From assembly GCA_946807835.1 (NCBI GenBank), contig OX327711.1, positions 17,705,501-17,769,500 on the forward strand: a stretch of 64,000 nucleotides of DNA, read 5' to 3'. Positions 48,753 to 61,528 of the stretch are shown in pieces. Position 1 is the first letter of the stretch. Every line of letters starts with the position of its first letter. The stretch is from Ailanthus altissimus (Eukaryota; Streptophyta; Magnoliopsida; Sapindales; Simaroubaceae). A model generated the notes under the pieces. It did no database searches. It worked only from the letters and a program-made list of their open reading frames with translations, and was not told where the DNA came from. A program made the translations under genes and the position numbers.

Positions 48753-51419
48753 CTAAAGGTCACTATATTTGAGCTCTGACGTACATGACAACAAGGCTTC
48801 TCGTACTTGGAGATTTTCGGAGTCTATATGAAGTGCATCCTCGTATAGTCTCTTAGCCTGCTGTAGCAACTTCACCTTCTCTTTACTATTACTTGGCCGT
48901 AAACGTGATCTTTGCTGCAATGCCACGGCCCATCTGAACAGAGCTGTGATTCATAAAGTTTTAGTCAAGTGAAACTCACTACTTCCTCACTAGTGTATCT
49001 ATTCAATATGTCAATGGGAAATAGGTATCAGAAAACTGAACTGCATGACAATTAGTCTTGTCATCCAGGAACTTTAGTTCTTGACAGATAAGAAAGAAAT
49101 TATACGTACCATCGGGTGCATAAACATTGCCTTTTGACATCATAGCATCAAACTTGTCAATTGCAGCCAAGAATATTTTGTCAGCATCAAATGCTGCATC
49201 CTGAAATTTGGAAGGCAATTTAGTTAATTCAGCAACAGAGATTTGAACTAACATTCAAATCTACTCAAAAACAGCTTCATACCAACCAAACTTTTAGATA
49301 GATATTGGAGTAATTTTAAAATCTTTTCAGAAACTCGATACTCTAATCTTTAAGCCAGCATGCTCAAATTGCTAAGAATATTAAACTCACTCCATTGTCT
49401 ACAAGCAATGCAAAACCAAGTTCACCAGCTAGAGTGCCTTTGTACATAAGAAACTTTTATAGAAATGACATAAACAAGCTAATTCAATCAGGTGGGATGC
49501 TTACTGGTCCAATATCCGCAATTAGTTGTGCGCGGAATGAAAGTGCAAGACCCCAATTATATAGGGCTCTTACATCATTCCCATCAATTGACAATGCCAA
49601 CCTATATTTTTTGCCAGCTTTCACGAGGAGTTCTTCACACTCTTCACATGCAGCAACAAGAAGAGATGCAATTTTCTCTTTAGTCACAAACTGATCTATC
49701 CCCTTGAGTACTCTTTTCTGTTTCTCAACAGATATGAAATCACTTTCCAAAAGGAGTCTCCTCAGCTTGCGACTAATACGTAGTTTTAGTTCTCCATGAA
49801 GAAGATAAGTATTGCCCAACTGGCCCACGGCCAACAAACTCATGGGCTTCATAGCTATGGCTTTGGAGAGTAACTTGGCAGACTTGTATAAAATTCTCTC
49901 TGCATGTTCTTCATCCTCACCACTCCACACATTCCTTGGCTTGTTTCAAAAGAACGTTAGCTTCCATAAGATACCTGTCAAACACCACATCATCTGCCAA
50001 CACTGCCGATGAAGAGGAACTGACCTCACTCCCATCGGCATACAAGTCATCAGCCAGATGGGAATCATCTTTGCCATTCACCCTCTCTTCTCTTAAGCCG
50101 GAACTGTAAAACTCATTCTCAATTTTCGCATTGTTGTGGGAAGACCTATAAGCTTCACTAGATTTTTTGACCGTGCGCTCTTGTACAAAGGAAGCTTCAC
50201 TTTCCGTATTATTCCAACTGACTCTAAAATCCACTGAATCAAGCAAATTATCATGGGATTCCCATGTTTTAATCTCATTTGTACGATCCATATTTAGGGA
50301 GACTCGATGATTGTTGATGAATTGCAATCTTTTATTATACTCATTGTTCTCCATAAACCCCTTGGCACTTGCACTCATCTCCCCCAAACTCATTCTTTCA
50401 TCTTGCAACTCCATCTTCATTCTTCTATGCCTATCTTGATTTGAAGAACTTGGAGAAAAACTTGAATTCCCAATTCCTTTATTATCAATAACATAATCAA
50501 AAATCGTTTCATCATATCCAGGATTGGAATTATTTCCTTGATTTTGATTATTCGCCACATTTTCCATAATCCTTTGCTTTATATTATCTTTCACTTTGTT
50601 AGGCTTTGAATTAATCACTTTCTCTCCAGATAAGTCCCCAGCAAACTGCAACCAGTCAAACCCAACTTCACCATTTTCTTTCTTTCTTTTACTTGACTTT
50701 TGGCAGTCAACTAACACATTATTAGAGTTACCCACATTAACAATAGTCTCGACAACATTTCTAGCATTCGAAGCTGATAAATTTATTGATTCCACTACAT
50801 CAAAATAATTTTCCAAAACACTAACTGTAACTTTATTACAATCAATAGCTCTTCGTATATCACTCTTCAAGTTACCAACTTTACCTTCAAACCAATCAAA
50901 AAAATCCAATAAATTCCTCAATTTTTCACTGTAAACAATAAAATTTTCCTCTTTTGACCCTCTCTTACTCGCACTCACTTCACTAAAGCGCCCACCACGA
51001 AGAAACCCAAATGAAAACCCAACTGCAAAAACCAAAACTGCAGCTGGAAGCACAATTATTGACGAAACCCTAACCCTAGAAATAGAAAAAGCACATACAA
51101 GCCCTAGAATAAACATAAAGACGTGCTTTTTATCATCAATTCCAATCGAAACTAAGAAACTGCGCAACGGAGTTAACTCACCGGAGTTGACCGTGTCAAT
51201 ACCGAGTCCCAAATCGTCCCACCCTCCATAACCGGGAGATTCAGGCGACGAAACAGATTTGATGGCAGAGAAATTTAGGGTTTTGGGATTGTGAAACCAT
51301 TTTGGGCGGGAAATGTAAAGGAATTTCTTGTTTTGTCGAGTGAGAAAATTTGGAGGTGAAATAATTAGTCGGTTTGAGTAAAAATTATTAATTGAGTTTA
51401 CAAAAATTAAGGTTCTCAT
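48753..51419 (-). CDS. Plastid-targeted membrane TPR-like protein, with apparent frameshift
   Basis: Three minus-strand exons: 49505-51419, 49110-49200 and 48753-48943. The ATG at 51419 is the first good start. The N-terminus is rich in S, N and R and low in acids, like a transit peptide. Two hydrophobic helices follow (~100-140: HVFMFILGLVCAFSISRV and IIVLPAAVLVFAVGFSFGFL), then a long polar linker and a C-terminal TPR-like helical region (YKSAKLLSKAIAMKPMSLLAVGQ, RALYNWGLALSFRAQ, ALFRWAVALQQRSRLRP). Total length is 2197 nt, one more than a multiple of three. The first frame stops after KECVEW (49917-49919) while the next frame continues as SGEDEEHAERILYKSAKLL, so there is one extra nucleotide near 49930. 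With it removed the protein would be 731 residues. TPR proteins scaffold assemblies; the partner is unknown. Confidence 0.8.
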
Positions 51420-51479
51420 TTCGGAGACGAAATGGTTGTACGGTCGGTTTGTTATTCTGGTAAATCTGTTAGATAACAA

Positions 51480-51700
51480 AAACAGTCTCTCGTCTCAGGT
51501 GGTGTTAGTTTGTCACCGAAACAGTGAATCAGGGACTTTGACATGAAGGTTATTGTCGTCAATACATAATGTTGTCTGGGTAATATCAGTATGGGCTCAT
51601 TTTAAGCCCACAAATAAATAGCTCTGTTCAGGTCCAAGGACGTTTTGAGCTTTCAACCCGTGATAATATCTATGGGCTGTATCCAATAACAAATTGTCAT
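51480..51700 (-). promoter_or_regulatory. TPR gene promoter with paired site II-like boxes
   Basis: TGGGCT (51592-51597) and its complement AGCCCA (51605-51610) sit ~180 bp upstream of the ATG, with another TGGGCT near 51673. Such boxes are common upstream of nuclear genes for organelle and housekeeping proteins. Confidence 0.4.
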
Positions 51701-51787
51701 CCCCCTCGCACGTTATAAAAATTACAATGCCCAAAAACAAAATTACTGCAACCCAAAAACTTTTGCTAAGAAATTGATGCATCTAAT

Positions 51788-53716
51788 TAGGGATGGCAAT
51801 TAGGCCCGCCCGAATTTTGAACCCGCTTTAGAAAAATCAGTTTTTCTATGAATATTTAAATATATATATATTATCATTAATATTTTTGAGATATGATTTA
51901 ATTTTCTCAATACTCACAAATTTAAAAAATAAATGTTAGTTTTCAATTTTTTTACAAAATATGCACATATACTTAACCGTTATATTACGTTAAAATTAAT
52001 AAATTCAATGTCAATCAGTATCAAATAACTATTTTACTTTTTAAATATTAAACGAGATTGACATGATATGATAATTATACGAATTTTAAAATTTTAATTT
52101 TTAAATATAATAAAAATTAAATCATAATAAATGATAAAATTAAATCATAATAAAATATTTACAAAATAATGAAAAATTAAAATTAAAAAAATCTTTAAAA
52201 AATAATTAAAAAAATCCACCAACCGCCAAATGACCGTCTGAACCTAACTGCCCATTGGAACCAGGTGACCATTTGGTCGATGTTTTGAGAGGCCTTTGTA
52301 GCCGCTAATCCAGGCGACTATTTTGGTCAGTTTTTTAATTTTTTTTATTATAATATTATCATCAATACCCTTGAGGTATGGCTTAATTACAATAATACTC
52401 ACATGTTTAAAAAATTGACATTTGTGCTCAATTTTTTTTTATCAAAATAGGCACTAATACCCAAACATTAGGAATATTTTGTTAAGTTAAACAAATTTTC
52501 TATCAATCAGTGTTAAATTAGCGTTTTGCCATTTACACGCTTAACGAAACTGACTTATACAAATTTTAATATTTGACTTTTAAATATAAAAAAAATTAAA
52601 TAATAAAATACAATTTTTAAATCTAAAAAAAAATTAGAAAAATAATAACAAATTTTAAAAAGTTTTAAAAAATAAATTAAAAATTAAAAATAATAAACTG
52701 TTGGTTGCATTAGCGCTTGCTGGACTGGCTGCCATTTTGCCGCCAATGAAGTTGGCCAAACTTTTTTTTTTAATTTATAATATTATTATATTATATTATA
52801 TTTTTAATTTTTAAATGTTTAAAGGTGAAAAGACGTTATTACCCTTTGATATGTTAATTTTAATAGCAAATCACTGATGTTTTGGCATTCATGACTATTT
52901 TGACAAAAAATTAGGCACAAACATAAATTTTTCAAGCTTGTGAGTATGGTTGTAATTAAGTCATATCTTAAGGGTATTAATGATAATATTTATTTTTATT
53001 TTATTTTATTATATTGTTTTTGTAAATTTAAATGTTTAAATTATGAAAATTACTTTATTACCTTTGGATCTATTAATTTTGATGACAGGTCATTGACGGT
53101 CGGGCATTTGTGCATATTTTGTTAAAAAATTGGGTATTAAATCGATTTTTTAAACTTATGAGTATTGAAAAAAATTAGGTAATACATTAAGGATATTAAT
53201 AATAATATCCCTAAAAAATAGATTTTTATGGGAACTGAAAACCCGACCGAGATCTAAGTTTTATTAATTTATTTGTATTTAAAAAATTCTAAATTAATTT
53301 ATTATATACGAGTCTAACAATTACTTTTATAAAGTAAATATCCAAAAATTTAAATATAACCTACAAATTTGAAATAATATAAAAAATAAATTTAAATTTT
53401 TAATAATTATAGAAGTACAAAATTTAATAAAATTTAAAACATATTAAATTATGAATATAAATTATACAATACAAAAATTATAATATAACAATTACTTTAT
53501 AAAATAAATACCCCAATATTTCAAAATTTACTATTAAAATAATTTTAAAAAAATCAAGTTCAATTGGATCTAGTTCAACCTAGTCCAAATATAAATCTAA
53601 AACCGACTCAGCTTGAAAAAAATACCCCAGACTAAACTTAAATTTCGAGTTCACAAAAAAAAATCAAATCTAAATTAAGGTTAAAAAAAATCTAGATTTA
53701 AATTTTATCATTCCTA
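51788..53716 (+). mobile_element. hAT-type non-autonomous element with nested insertions
   Basis: The element starts TAGGGATGGCAATTAG. Its other end, reverse-complemented, starts TAGGAATGATAAAATT (7 of the first 8 bases agree). Flanks are ATCTAAT (51781-51787) and ATCTCAAT (53717-53724), a target duplication differing by one base deletion. Subterminal sequence is GC-richer (GGCCCGCCCGAATTTTGAACCCG). No transposase frame exists. Palindromic insertions fill the interior. Confidence 0.65.
51868..53220. repeat. Two nested copies of an inverted-repeat element
   Basis: A ~235-bp sequence that starts ATTATCATTAATA and contains a-TACTCACAaaTTTAAAAAAT occurs at ~51870 and ~52355 in plus orientation, and at ~52990 and ~53215 in reverse. 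The order A-B-B'-A' means one copy of an inverted-repeat (MITE/MULE-like) element sits inside another copy of the same family. Confidence 0.6.
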
Positions 53717-53724
53717 ATCTCAAT

Positions 53725-56690
53725 GATTTAAAAAATAACGTCAAAATCTTGTCGTGTAAAAAATAACAATTTTTATTATTATATCCTTAAAATAATTAAA
53801 TAACTTATTATATCTCTAAATAAAATTTACATGTCACATATTTCATTCGCTCAACTTTTTATTTTGTTAAATGCAAAATAAAATAAAATAAAAATATATT
53901 TAAAAAAATTATAAAAGAAGCAACTGGCTACTAATCCCAATATGTTTCATTGCCATTGTCTCAAAGTATTGACCCGTGGTTGATATTATTATACTAAAAT
54001 AATAACTATTTATATTATAATAAAATTATTTTTATTAATAAAGCACTACAAAAAGTAAAGAAAAAAGTGACAACACTGTAACATCGTCAAACAATATCAC
54101 TTGGGGGTACACTTCTAACACGTCGCTAGTGATTTATTTAAATAACAATAAAAAAAAAATCCAGCTCAAATTTGTTTAATATAAATAGGTAAATATATAA
54201 AATGCTCTTCTCACTGTTCAAATTGACCAAAATAGTTATTTGGTAGATGTCGTTTCGTCCATTTCAAAAAATTAAGGATGTATCAATCCTTTTATACAAG
54301 CTTAAACTTAAGAATTTAAATATATTTTTCTTTTTTTTTATTAATTAAAATATATTTCAAAATTCAACTATCCATAAAATACTTAACAGAGATTAAGTAT
54401 TTATATTAATTGAACAAGTAACGAATGATTAATTATTAGAGGGATAGAGAGATGATGAAAAATAATGTAGATATGATAATTAATTGGACAGCTCAGATCT
54501 GCATTCATATTAATTTGTCGTTTAGTGAGGTAGCATTAGGCGTTAGCAATCTCCTCAATTTCTCGAGTCTTCTAATATTATCCACAAACTTTTTCTCCTT
54601 TAGATTCGGATCTTGATTTGATTTGTTGACCAACCTCTCCATTTTGCTTTTTTTTTTTCATTTCATCAAACCCCTAATATTCATAATTGTTAATGCATTG
54701 GTCTTCAAAAGTTCAAGACCCTATTCTTAAGAGGTTTTCTTATACCATTGCAAAGTAATAAGTTTATTGTTTTAGTGAAATTAATACATTTAAAATGGCT
54801 AAAAAAAGAGAGCAAATCATCGTATTTTTTTCTTAAATAATCATTAATAAATATAATATCATTAAAAAAATTATATATATTACATCTTAAAATTTTTAAT
54901 ATAAAATTTGACTGATTATTGAAATGCTTCACACATATTTTATTTAAAAAATACTTAAACACGCACTTCTTCAAATAAGAGAAACATAGTCTTTATTATG
55001 AGAACTATCTCACAATCAAAATTTTTACTTCTATTAAAAATGAATAATCATACTCTCACGTAAAACATTCAATCATTAATTTTATTCAATAAAAAATAAT
55101 ATATTAAGTAAATATTAAATAATAAAATTTTTAAAATTATTTATTAAATTATTTAATATATTATTTTTAAAATATAATTTAAAATATTTAATAAAAAAAA
55201 TGTCTAAAGAGAGAGTAAGTAAAATGTGGAGGTCCATAATTAATGCTCATCAACTAACTAAAATTGTTATTGTTATTGTTATTGTTATTATCTGGTCCTT
55301 CCCCAAATTTTCCAATTAAAAATATTATCACCTTCTGTGTGTTGGACGTGTCACCAAGTATTCGGGTCAGTTGTGCCTATGATTTTTTTTTTTTGTTTTG
55401 CTTAAAGTTGCATGTACAAAAAAAAAAGTATAATTTTGATGCACCCATACGAGAATAAGAAAATTTTATAAATCTAGACGACTATACGTTACAAGTCATG
55501 AGCATATTATTAACAAATAATAATACATTATAGTTTGATAATAAGGCTATTCAACGGTTGTGTGTTTAAATAATTTATTATTTTAATAATTAGTTATCTG
55601 TTAAATTGGTAATTTATTTTTAAAAAAAATTCGCGAAATAAAGATAATATTTATAAGTCATTCACAAAATAATTATAAAGACAAATAAATTTTTATTTTT
55701 TAAGACATAACGACGAAGAAAAGAAAGAAAAAAAAGAAATATTTTATAAAAATAAGTTATAAAAGCAGTAGTAGTAAATAAATAAGGAATGTAATATTTA
55801 AAATAAAATACCTTATAGTGGTAATAATAATTCCTCAACAATCAATTAAGAGAGTGGTATTGGTCCACGTGGCATTGATGTTTTTAGGCCCAAATACAAA
55901 TACGTATATTCACAAGTTTTGCCAAAACCTCATCAATCATATGATATGATATTGATATGAACCCAACAATGCTTGGTTGTCGTCATAACACTTTTTTAGA
56001 ACATATTATTATTCCAATTAATAACAACAAACGATAAGCGGTATCATTTGCGTACTACACAAACACAAAAGCAATCAAAAATTCTTTGGACGGTGAGGTG
56101 AAACAGCTGTCACTTCACTTATCTTCGTTTTGAGTTTCCCAATAATAACTCCACAACACAATGTCAATGACGTTTCTGTCCTTGTACTACCCAAAGATTT
56201 TCATTTTAGCCATTATGATTCTTATTTATGCATTAAATTAAAAGACAAATCATATATATTATCATTTGATAATAATAAGGTTAGATGCAAGAATTTAAAA
56301 CTAAGATCTGGAATCACATTCAGACTTTTATCAATTCAATATTTTTGTAGTTTAGAATTAATTTATAGACAGGGATGAAGGAAGAGACAATGTAACAAAT
56401 CAAATTAAAAAATGGAGTGGGAAAAAGCTACCGAAAGTGGGTAAAAAAAAAAAAGAAAACAGAAAGTGGGAGCTTGAATTAAGTGGGGGAGAGAGAGAGA
56501 GAGTGGATGAGGTTGTTGTCAGTGTTGTCTGTTGTCAGTTGTCATGCACTCATAACTCTCTCTCTCTCTCTCTCTCTCACACATAATCCATTTTTTTATA
56601 TTTAATTTTTATATTCATATTCAAATTAAAATGTCATCGTTGTAGTCGTATTTTGATTTTATGAGACGCTCCACGACAACCACTTTGTCC
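53725..56690. other. AT-rich intergenic sequence before the RING gene
   Basis: No gene is supported. The sequence is mostly low-complexity AT. The last ~250 bp hold complementary (GA)n and (CT)n tracts, described separately. Confidence 0.45.
56489..56578. promoter_or_regulatory. (GA)n and (CT)n tracts upstream of the RING gene
   Basis: (GA)n at 56489-56503 and (CT)n at 56556-56578 are separated by ~52 bp and complementary, so a hairpin could form. GA/CT tracts are binding sites for plant BBR/BPC factors. They lie ~430-510 bp upstream of the start codon. Confidence 0.55.
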
Positions 56691-56774
56691 ACGTGTCAAT
56701 CTCTTGTCTATCTCGCTCTTTCACATCTCCGCTTTCAAGAATCACACAGAAGAAAGCTCCACCAAAACCAGACA

Positions 56775-56782
56775 TTATAAAC
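56775..56782 (+). promoter_or_regulatory. Candidate TATA box of the RING gene
   Basis: TTATAAAC is followed by a C-rich stretch, 220 bp upstream of the start codon, and by a T-rich leader. Confidence 0.45.
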
Positions 56783-57001
56783 CCCTCACCCAAACCCAAA
56801 AGGGACCTCGCCACCTCACCCCCCTCACCATCCTTACTATATTTTTTTATTATTATTTTTTAAGGAGATTCAAAGTTAGGGTTTTTGTTTTGGGTTCTTG
56901 TTATTTCGTATTTAATTCTTGGGTTTGCTTATTTTTTTTTCCTTTTTGGGTTCCTAAAGAAAAAAGAAATTTTCTGCTGCGGTGGTGTTGTTGAATTGGA
57001 G

Positions 57002-60000
57002 ATGTACGCGGCTTCTATGAGAAGATCGTTCAAGGACTCTTTGAAAGTTCTTGAAGCCGATATCCAGCATGCCAACACTCTGTAACTCTCTCTTTCTCTC
57101 AGTGGGATTTTTATCCTGGTGCTTTCTTAGATTTTTCTTTTTTCCTTTTTTGGTTTAAGATTTTAATTGAGACTTTCTATTTTGGCCATTTTTATCTATA
57201 TCATATCCTATCAGTGAAACCCCTAAAATACTTTTATTTATTTATTTTATTTGATTCTTATTCCTTGAAGTTAAGAATTTTCCCTTTTGGTTATTATTGT
57301 GTCAGTGTGTTGGCTCAAATTTTTTATTTTCAAAATGGTACTGGTATTTCTGATCTTCTCGAATAAATTTTTGTTTAGGGTTGAGAGAATGGGCTTGTTT
57401 GTTATTTTAAGGGTTTCTATATATGATGGGTCGGGTTCTGCCATTCTGGTTCTTGGCAGTTCTCTCTTACTACTCTTTACTTAGGACTGATGTGTAGATA
57501 TGAGACGGTTGTACTGCACCTTCAATGTTATTGTCCCAGTGTGTGTGGGTCACTTTCGTTATCTTGATAGATTGTGTTCACCCCAGTTCACGTGGCTAAA
57601 TGGGTTCCACTAGATTATCTTGCTGTCAAATTGCGTTTGATATTTATATTTTGTTATGGACATACGAGGGTCAGATACTTATTTCTTTTTTGGTCCCAGC
57701 TGCTGAATATCCAATGTCATTGTTTATTTGTTGTTTAATATGCTTTTAGGAAGCTAAATTGAGCTGTAATTTTCCTTATATGTGTTGGCAACTTAGTTTA
57801 ATTTGTACGGTGATTTATGATTCTCCGAGGAAATGTTGCAAATGCTAAATGTTGAAAAGCTTTAATTGTTAAAAAGTACATCCATAAATTTTCTTCTACT
57901 ACATTGTAACTGCGTTTTGGTATCTTTCTACCATGTACAATGCCTGAGTTGTAGATTTCTCACTTAGTTAATTATTACATTTAATGTGGTTTTATCCAAA
58001 TTCTGATCACGCTATGTGGTTTACAGGGCATCGGATTTTCCAAGAGAGTATGATGGGGCCTGCCTTCAGATGAGAATGTCATATAGTCCAGCTGCGCACT
58101 TGTTCCTCTTTTTAGTGCAATGGACAGACTGCCACTTTGCAGGAGCACTTGGACTGCTACGAATACTCATTTACAAGGTTGTTTTCTGTTTTCTTTGTAA
58201 TTGGAAGTCTTTTTTATTAGTTCTTTTCTTAGTGACAAACATTAGCTGATCTTAGCAACTATGCAGGTTTATGTGGATGGTACAACCACCATGTCTACCC
58301 ATGAAAGAAAAGCAAGTATTAGAGAGTTCTATGGTACATATATGCATGCTGGTTATTTTGGTAATGTTACTGACTCATGTATCCTATAGGCTTTGTAATC
58401 TTACTGAAGCAAAATTCCTACTGTTGCCAGCGGTAATTTATCCCTCTTTACTGCAACTCGAGAGAGGTGTTACGGACACAGAAGATAAGAAGCAGAAGGC
58501 AGTGTGCATGGAAAGGTACCAAAGAAGAGATGCTGAGGAACACAGGATATATACGGATATAGATATTGAAAGAGAAGAAGAATGTGGCATATGTATGGAG
58601 ACAAATAGTAAGATTGTGTTGCCCAACTGCAACCATGCCATGTGCTTGAAATGTTACCGTGAATGGTACTCTCTCTCTCTGAGTTCTTGACAACCTGAGA
58701 TTACCCTGTACCCTTTTCTAAGTGATTCTATGATTTACCGTCATCTAGTATGTTGGCCATAATACGGTGTTGGGATGCATTATTGTTTTAGATGTCTTTA
58801 CTGCTATGCAATTCGACAATCCATTACATGAGGGTGCATTAATTGTTGCATGGATGCAAGTCCATATATGTATTGCAGCATCCTAAATGGGCTTATTTAG
58901 AAAAGATAGAACGTAACTACTGTGAGTGATATATGAAAATTGAAATGGCAGCACTTCATGAATTTTTGAGCTGACTCTTAAGTAATTAATTTTGTGATTG
59001 TTCCTAATCTATGATTTTGTTGTGTCGATTCGTAGGTTTGGAGTTTCAGATGCTACTAGAATATCATGAAGCTGTTCTATTCTAAAAATTTATTGCATGC
59101 TGGATGCATACATTTTGTCAGTGAAATCTGTTTGCTGTCAACTTTTCTATCTATACAAACTAGTTGAATATATATTATTCTGCATTAGTACATAATAAGA
59201 ACCAAAGTTTCTGTTTGTATCTTTTTTCCTTTTCATTATCTTAATATAAAGTGCATTCCAGAAAAAGGGATACGTCAAGGATGGAGCATGTTGGATGCAA
59301 CGAGCTATTTTTCAAGAATTCATGCCGTGATTTAGTCATTTCCTTTTAGATAGGGAATATTCCTATTATCCTAAATTATTGCTTTCTGGATTAACCACAT
59401 GTATTCTGAGGGACAATCAATGGTCGTATATCTGATATGTTGTACTTTTGTTCGCTCTATCCATCCTGTCTTCTTCAGCCTAGGGCTAGGGAAATCTGGA
59501 GTTTCAAGCTTTTTTGAAGAAGTGGAAGCCCTGCCATTAGGTTTGGTTATTGTGGGTTACACATTAAATCTGGTTCAAAATGATACGAGTCCCACTAAAG
59601 GTTTACATTTTCTGTGAAAGAAAGAGAACCTTATTGGTGCGATCTGCTTTTGTGGCTTAAAGCCCATTGCCAAAGCAACTCTTATAACATTTGTCTTTTG
59701 GTAGAGTTATCCAAGCAAGACCATGGTTACTGATTATGCACAAATGTACAAGTATGATTGCAACTGCCAAACACACTGAATTTTGTCAACCGTGGAGCCA
59801 ATCAATTAGTTGTAATAGGACCAAAGTAATTTGATGGTATCAATAGCACAGCAGATGATCTCCTCTAAGTGCGACGGTCTTGTTCTTATTTGATGCTAGA
59901 TGTTCATGTTACTTGTTTGATCATTTCTTTGGTTTTTTGGGCATGAGGATCTGAAAGAGCTGCAATTTGAGCATTTTTTCCCACAGTTTCTTTCATTTTG

Positions 60001-60951
60001 GTTTGGCATTTCATTGGTGATTTGGGTGTTGATTTCATACTGATTGAGTATCTTTATGTTGCTCCTCTGTGCCTCGTGTGAAATATTTTGTAGATTGCTA
60101 TATTTAGTCTATTATGTAGTTTTCTTTTGTTTCTTATGGTATGTTATTGAGTTAGTATCCATCTAACATGTAGTTTGTCAAACTAGAGTTCTTTATTGTC
60201 CATATGTATTTTTAATATATTATAGCGTGTCCTATCTTTTGGAGTCATATACCTCAAAAACTTTAAGAGATTTAGGATGTATAGACTTATACATGCGGAC
60301 CAGACATGTTTGGAGATGCGGCAATAATGTTTGGTTGTTTGAAATTGATAATGTGATTCATATAAAGTGGTTTTGGTAATTAGAACACACCTCACAGTGG
60401 CCCATTATGCTAGGGCATTCTGCAGGCTGGGCATACTTCAGATTTTGTATGTAGGCTCTGATATGCTCTTTCCGAGTCTTTCCTGTTTATCTATTCATGT
60501 TTTTCTTTTTTTATTTTATTTTTTGAAATTACTGCTGGTATTTGGCGATCTGTGGATGCTTCACAATGGTTTTAGTTGTAGGTGGTGCTGTGACACTGTC
60601 TTGATCCCTTGCTTGTGATTCTCTATAACAGGAGTTGCATACCCTTCATTGGTTGATCAATTACTATAGCCTCTATCAATTTATTTGTTACATTTTCATT
60701 TATTTAGATGGAAATAAGGATCTTTTGCTACAAAGTGCAGGCGATCAATATCGCAGTCATGCCCCTTCTGTCGTGACAGTCTCAAGAGAGTGAACTCTGG
60801 TGATCTGTGGGTATATATGGACAGCAGGGACATAATTGACTCAGCAACAGTGACAAGGGAGAATCTTAGACGACTCTACTTGTATATAGACAAGTTGCCG
60901 CTGATTGTACCAGATAACCTTTTTGACCCTTATGATTCTCACCTAAGATAG
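57002..60951 (+). CDS. AIRP2: RING-type E3 ubiquitin ligase, AIRP2-like
   Basis: Five exons: 57002-57081, 58027-58177, 58267-58333, 58431-58665 and 60741-60951, 744 nt (247 residues), all GT-AG with matching phases. The N-terminal half (KDSLKVLEADIQHANTLASDFPREYDG, YSPAAHLFLFLVQWTDC; quoted in parts) is the conserved AIRP2 domain. The C3HC4 RING runs from ~residue 158 to 195: CGIC, then LPNCNHAMCLKC, then SCPFC, interrupted by intron 4. Arabidopsis AIRP2 is a cytosolic E3 ligase promoting ABA and drought responses; function here is inferred from family. Intron 4 is 2.1 kb and splits the RING at the REW tryptophan codon. Confidence 0.93.
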
Positions 60952-61490
60952 GCGGGGAGCCAAAGAGATAAGTACATTCTGAAATCACTTTATTCCTATT
61001 AGACTCTGAATGAGTGATCCCTCCCATTTCCTTTCTAGTTACATAAGAACCGAAAACCCTTTTTTCGGTGGATTTAGGTAACTGAGAACTGCAAAAGTGC
61101 TTTCTTCCTGCTTCCGATAAGAAGAATCCAGCATGAGATAATGTTGGCTGTTTGGTGAAGTTGAGATAGTTTTAAGTAGAAGGGTTTTGTGAATTGTATG
61201 TAGCACATTTGTACATGCTTGTATAGCTTTCTGTTTACTCATAAAAAAGCCTTCCATAATCTCGTGTTCTTCCTCCCATTGTGTTAATTTTCATATATTG
61301 TAACTTTATAGAGCTTGTAAGTGAACGCTGGTAACTGCATAGTAACAAGTTTCAAATGCAACACGGTTGAGATTTCAAGTTGTGTTATACTCGTTCGAGT
61401 AGAGGTTTTAAGGCAGGGTTTCAATTTATGTGCTAATAGTTTTTATGATGATTTCAACTTAGAGTTGGAAGCTTTCAGATTTTGGCAATG

Positions 61491-61528
<38 letters not shown>

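Noticed and set aside
49388..49432. Possible extra exon of the TPR gene between exons 1 and 2
   Set aside because: An open stretch with a GTGAGT donor exists, but joining it in frame from exon 1 gives an immediate stop, while direct joining of 49505 to 49200 restores the family sequence (IGP-DAAFDADK) in phase.
49910..49935. A 21-nt GT...AG segment as an intron repairing the TPR frameshift
   Set aside because: Far below the minimum plant intron length, and removing 21 nt does not change the frame.
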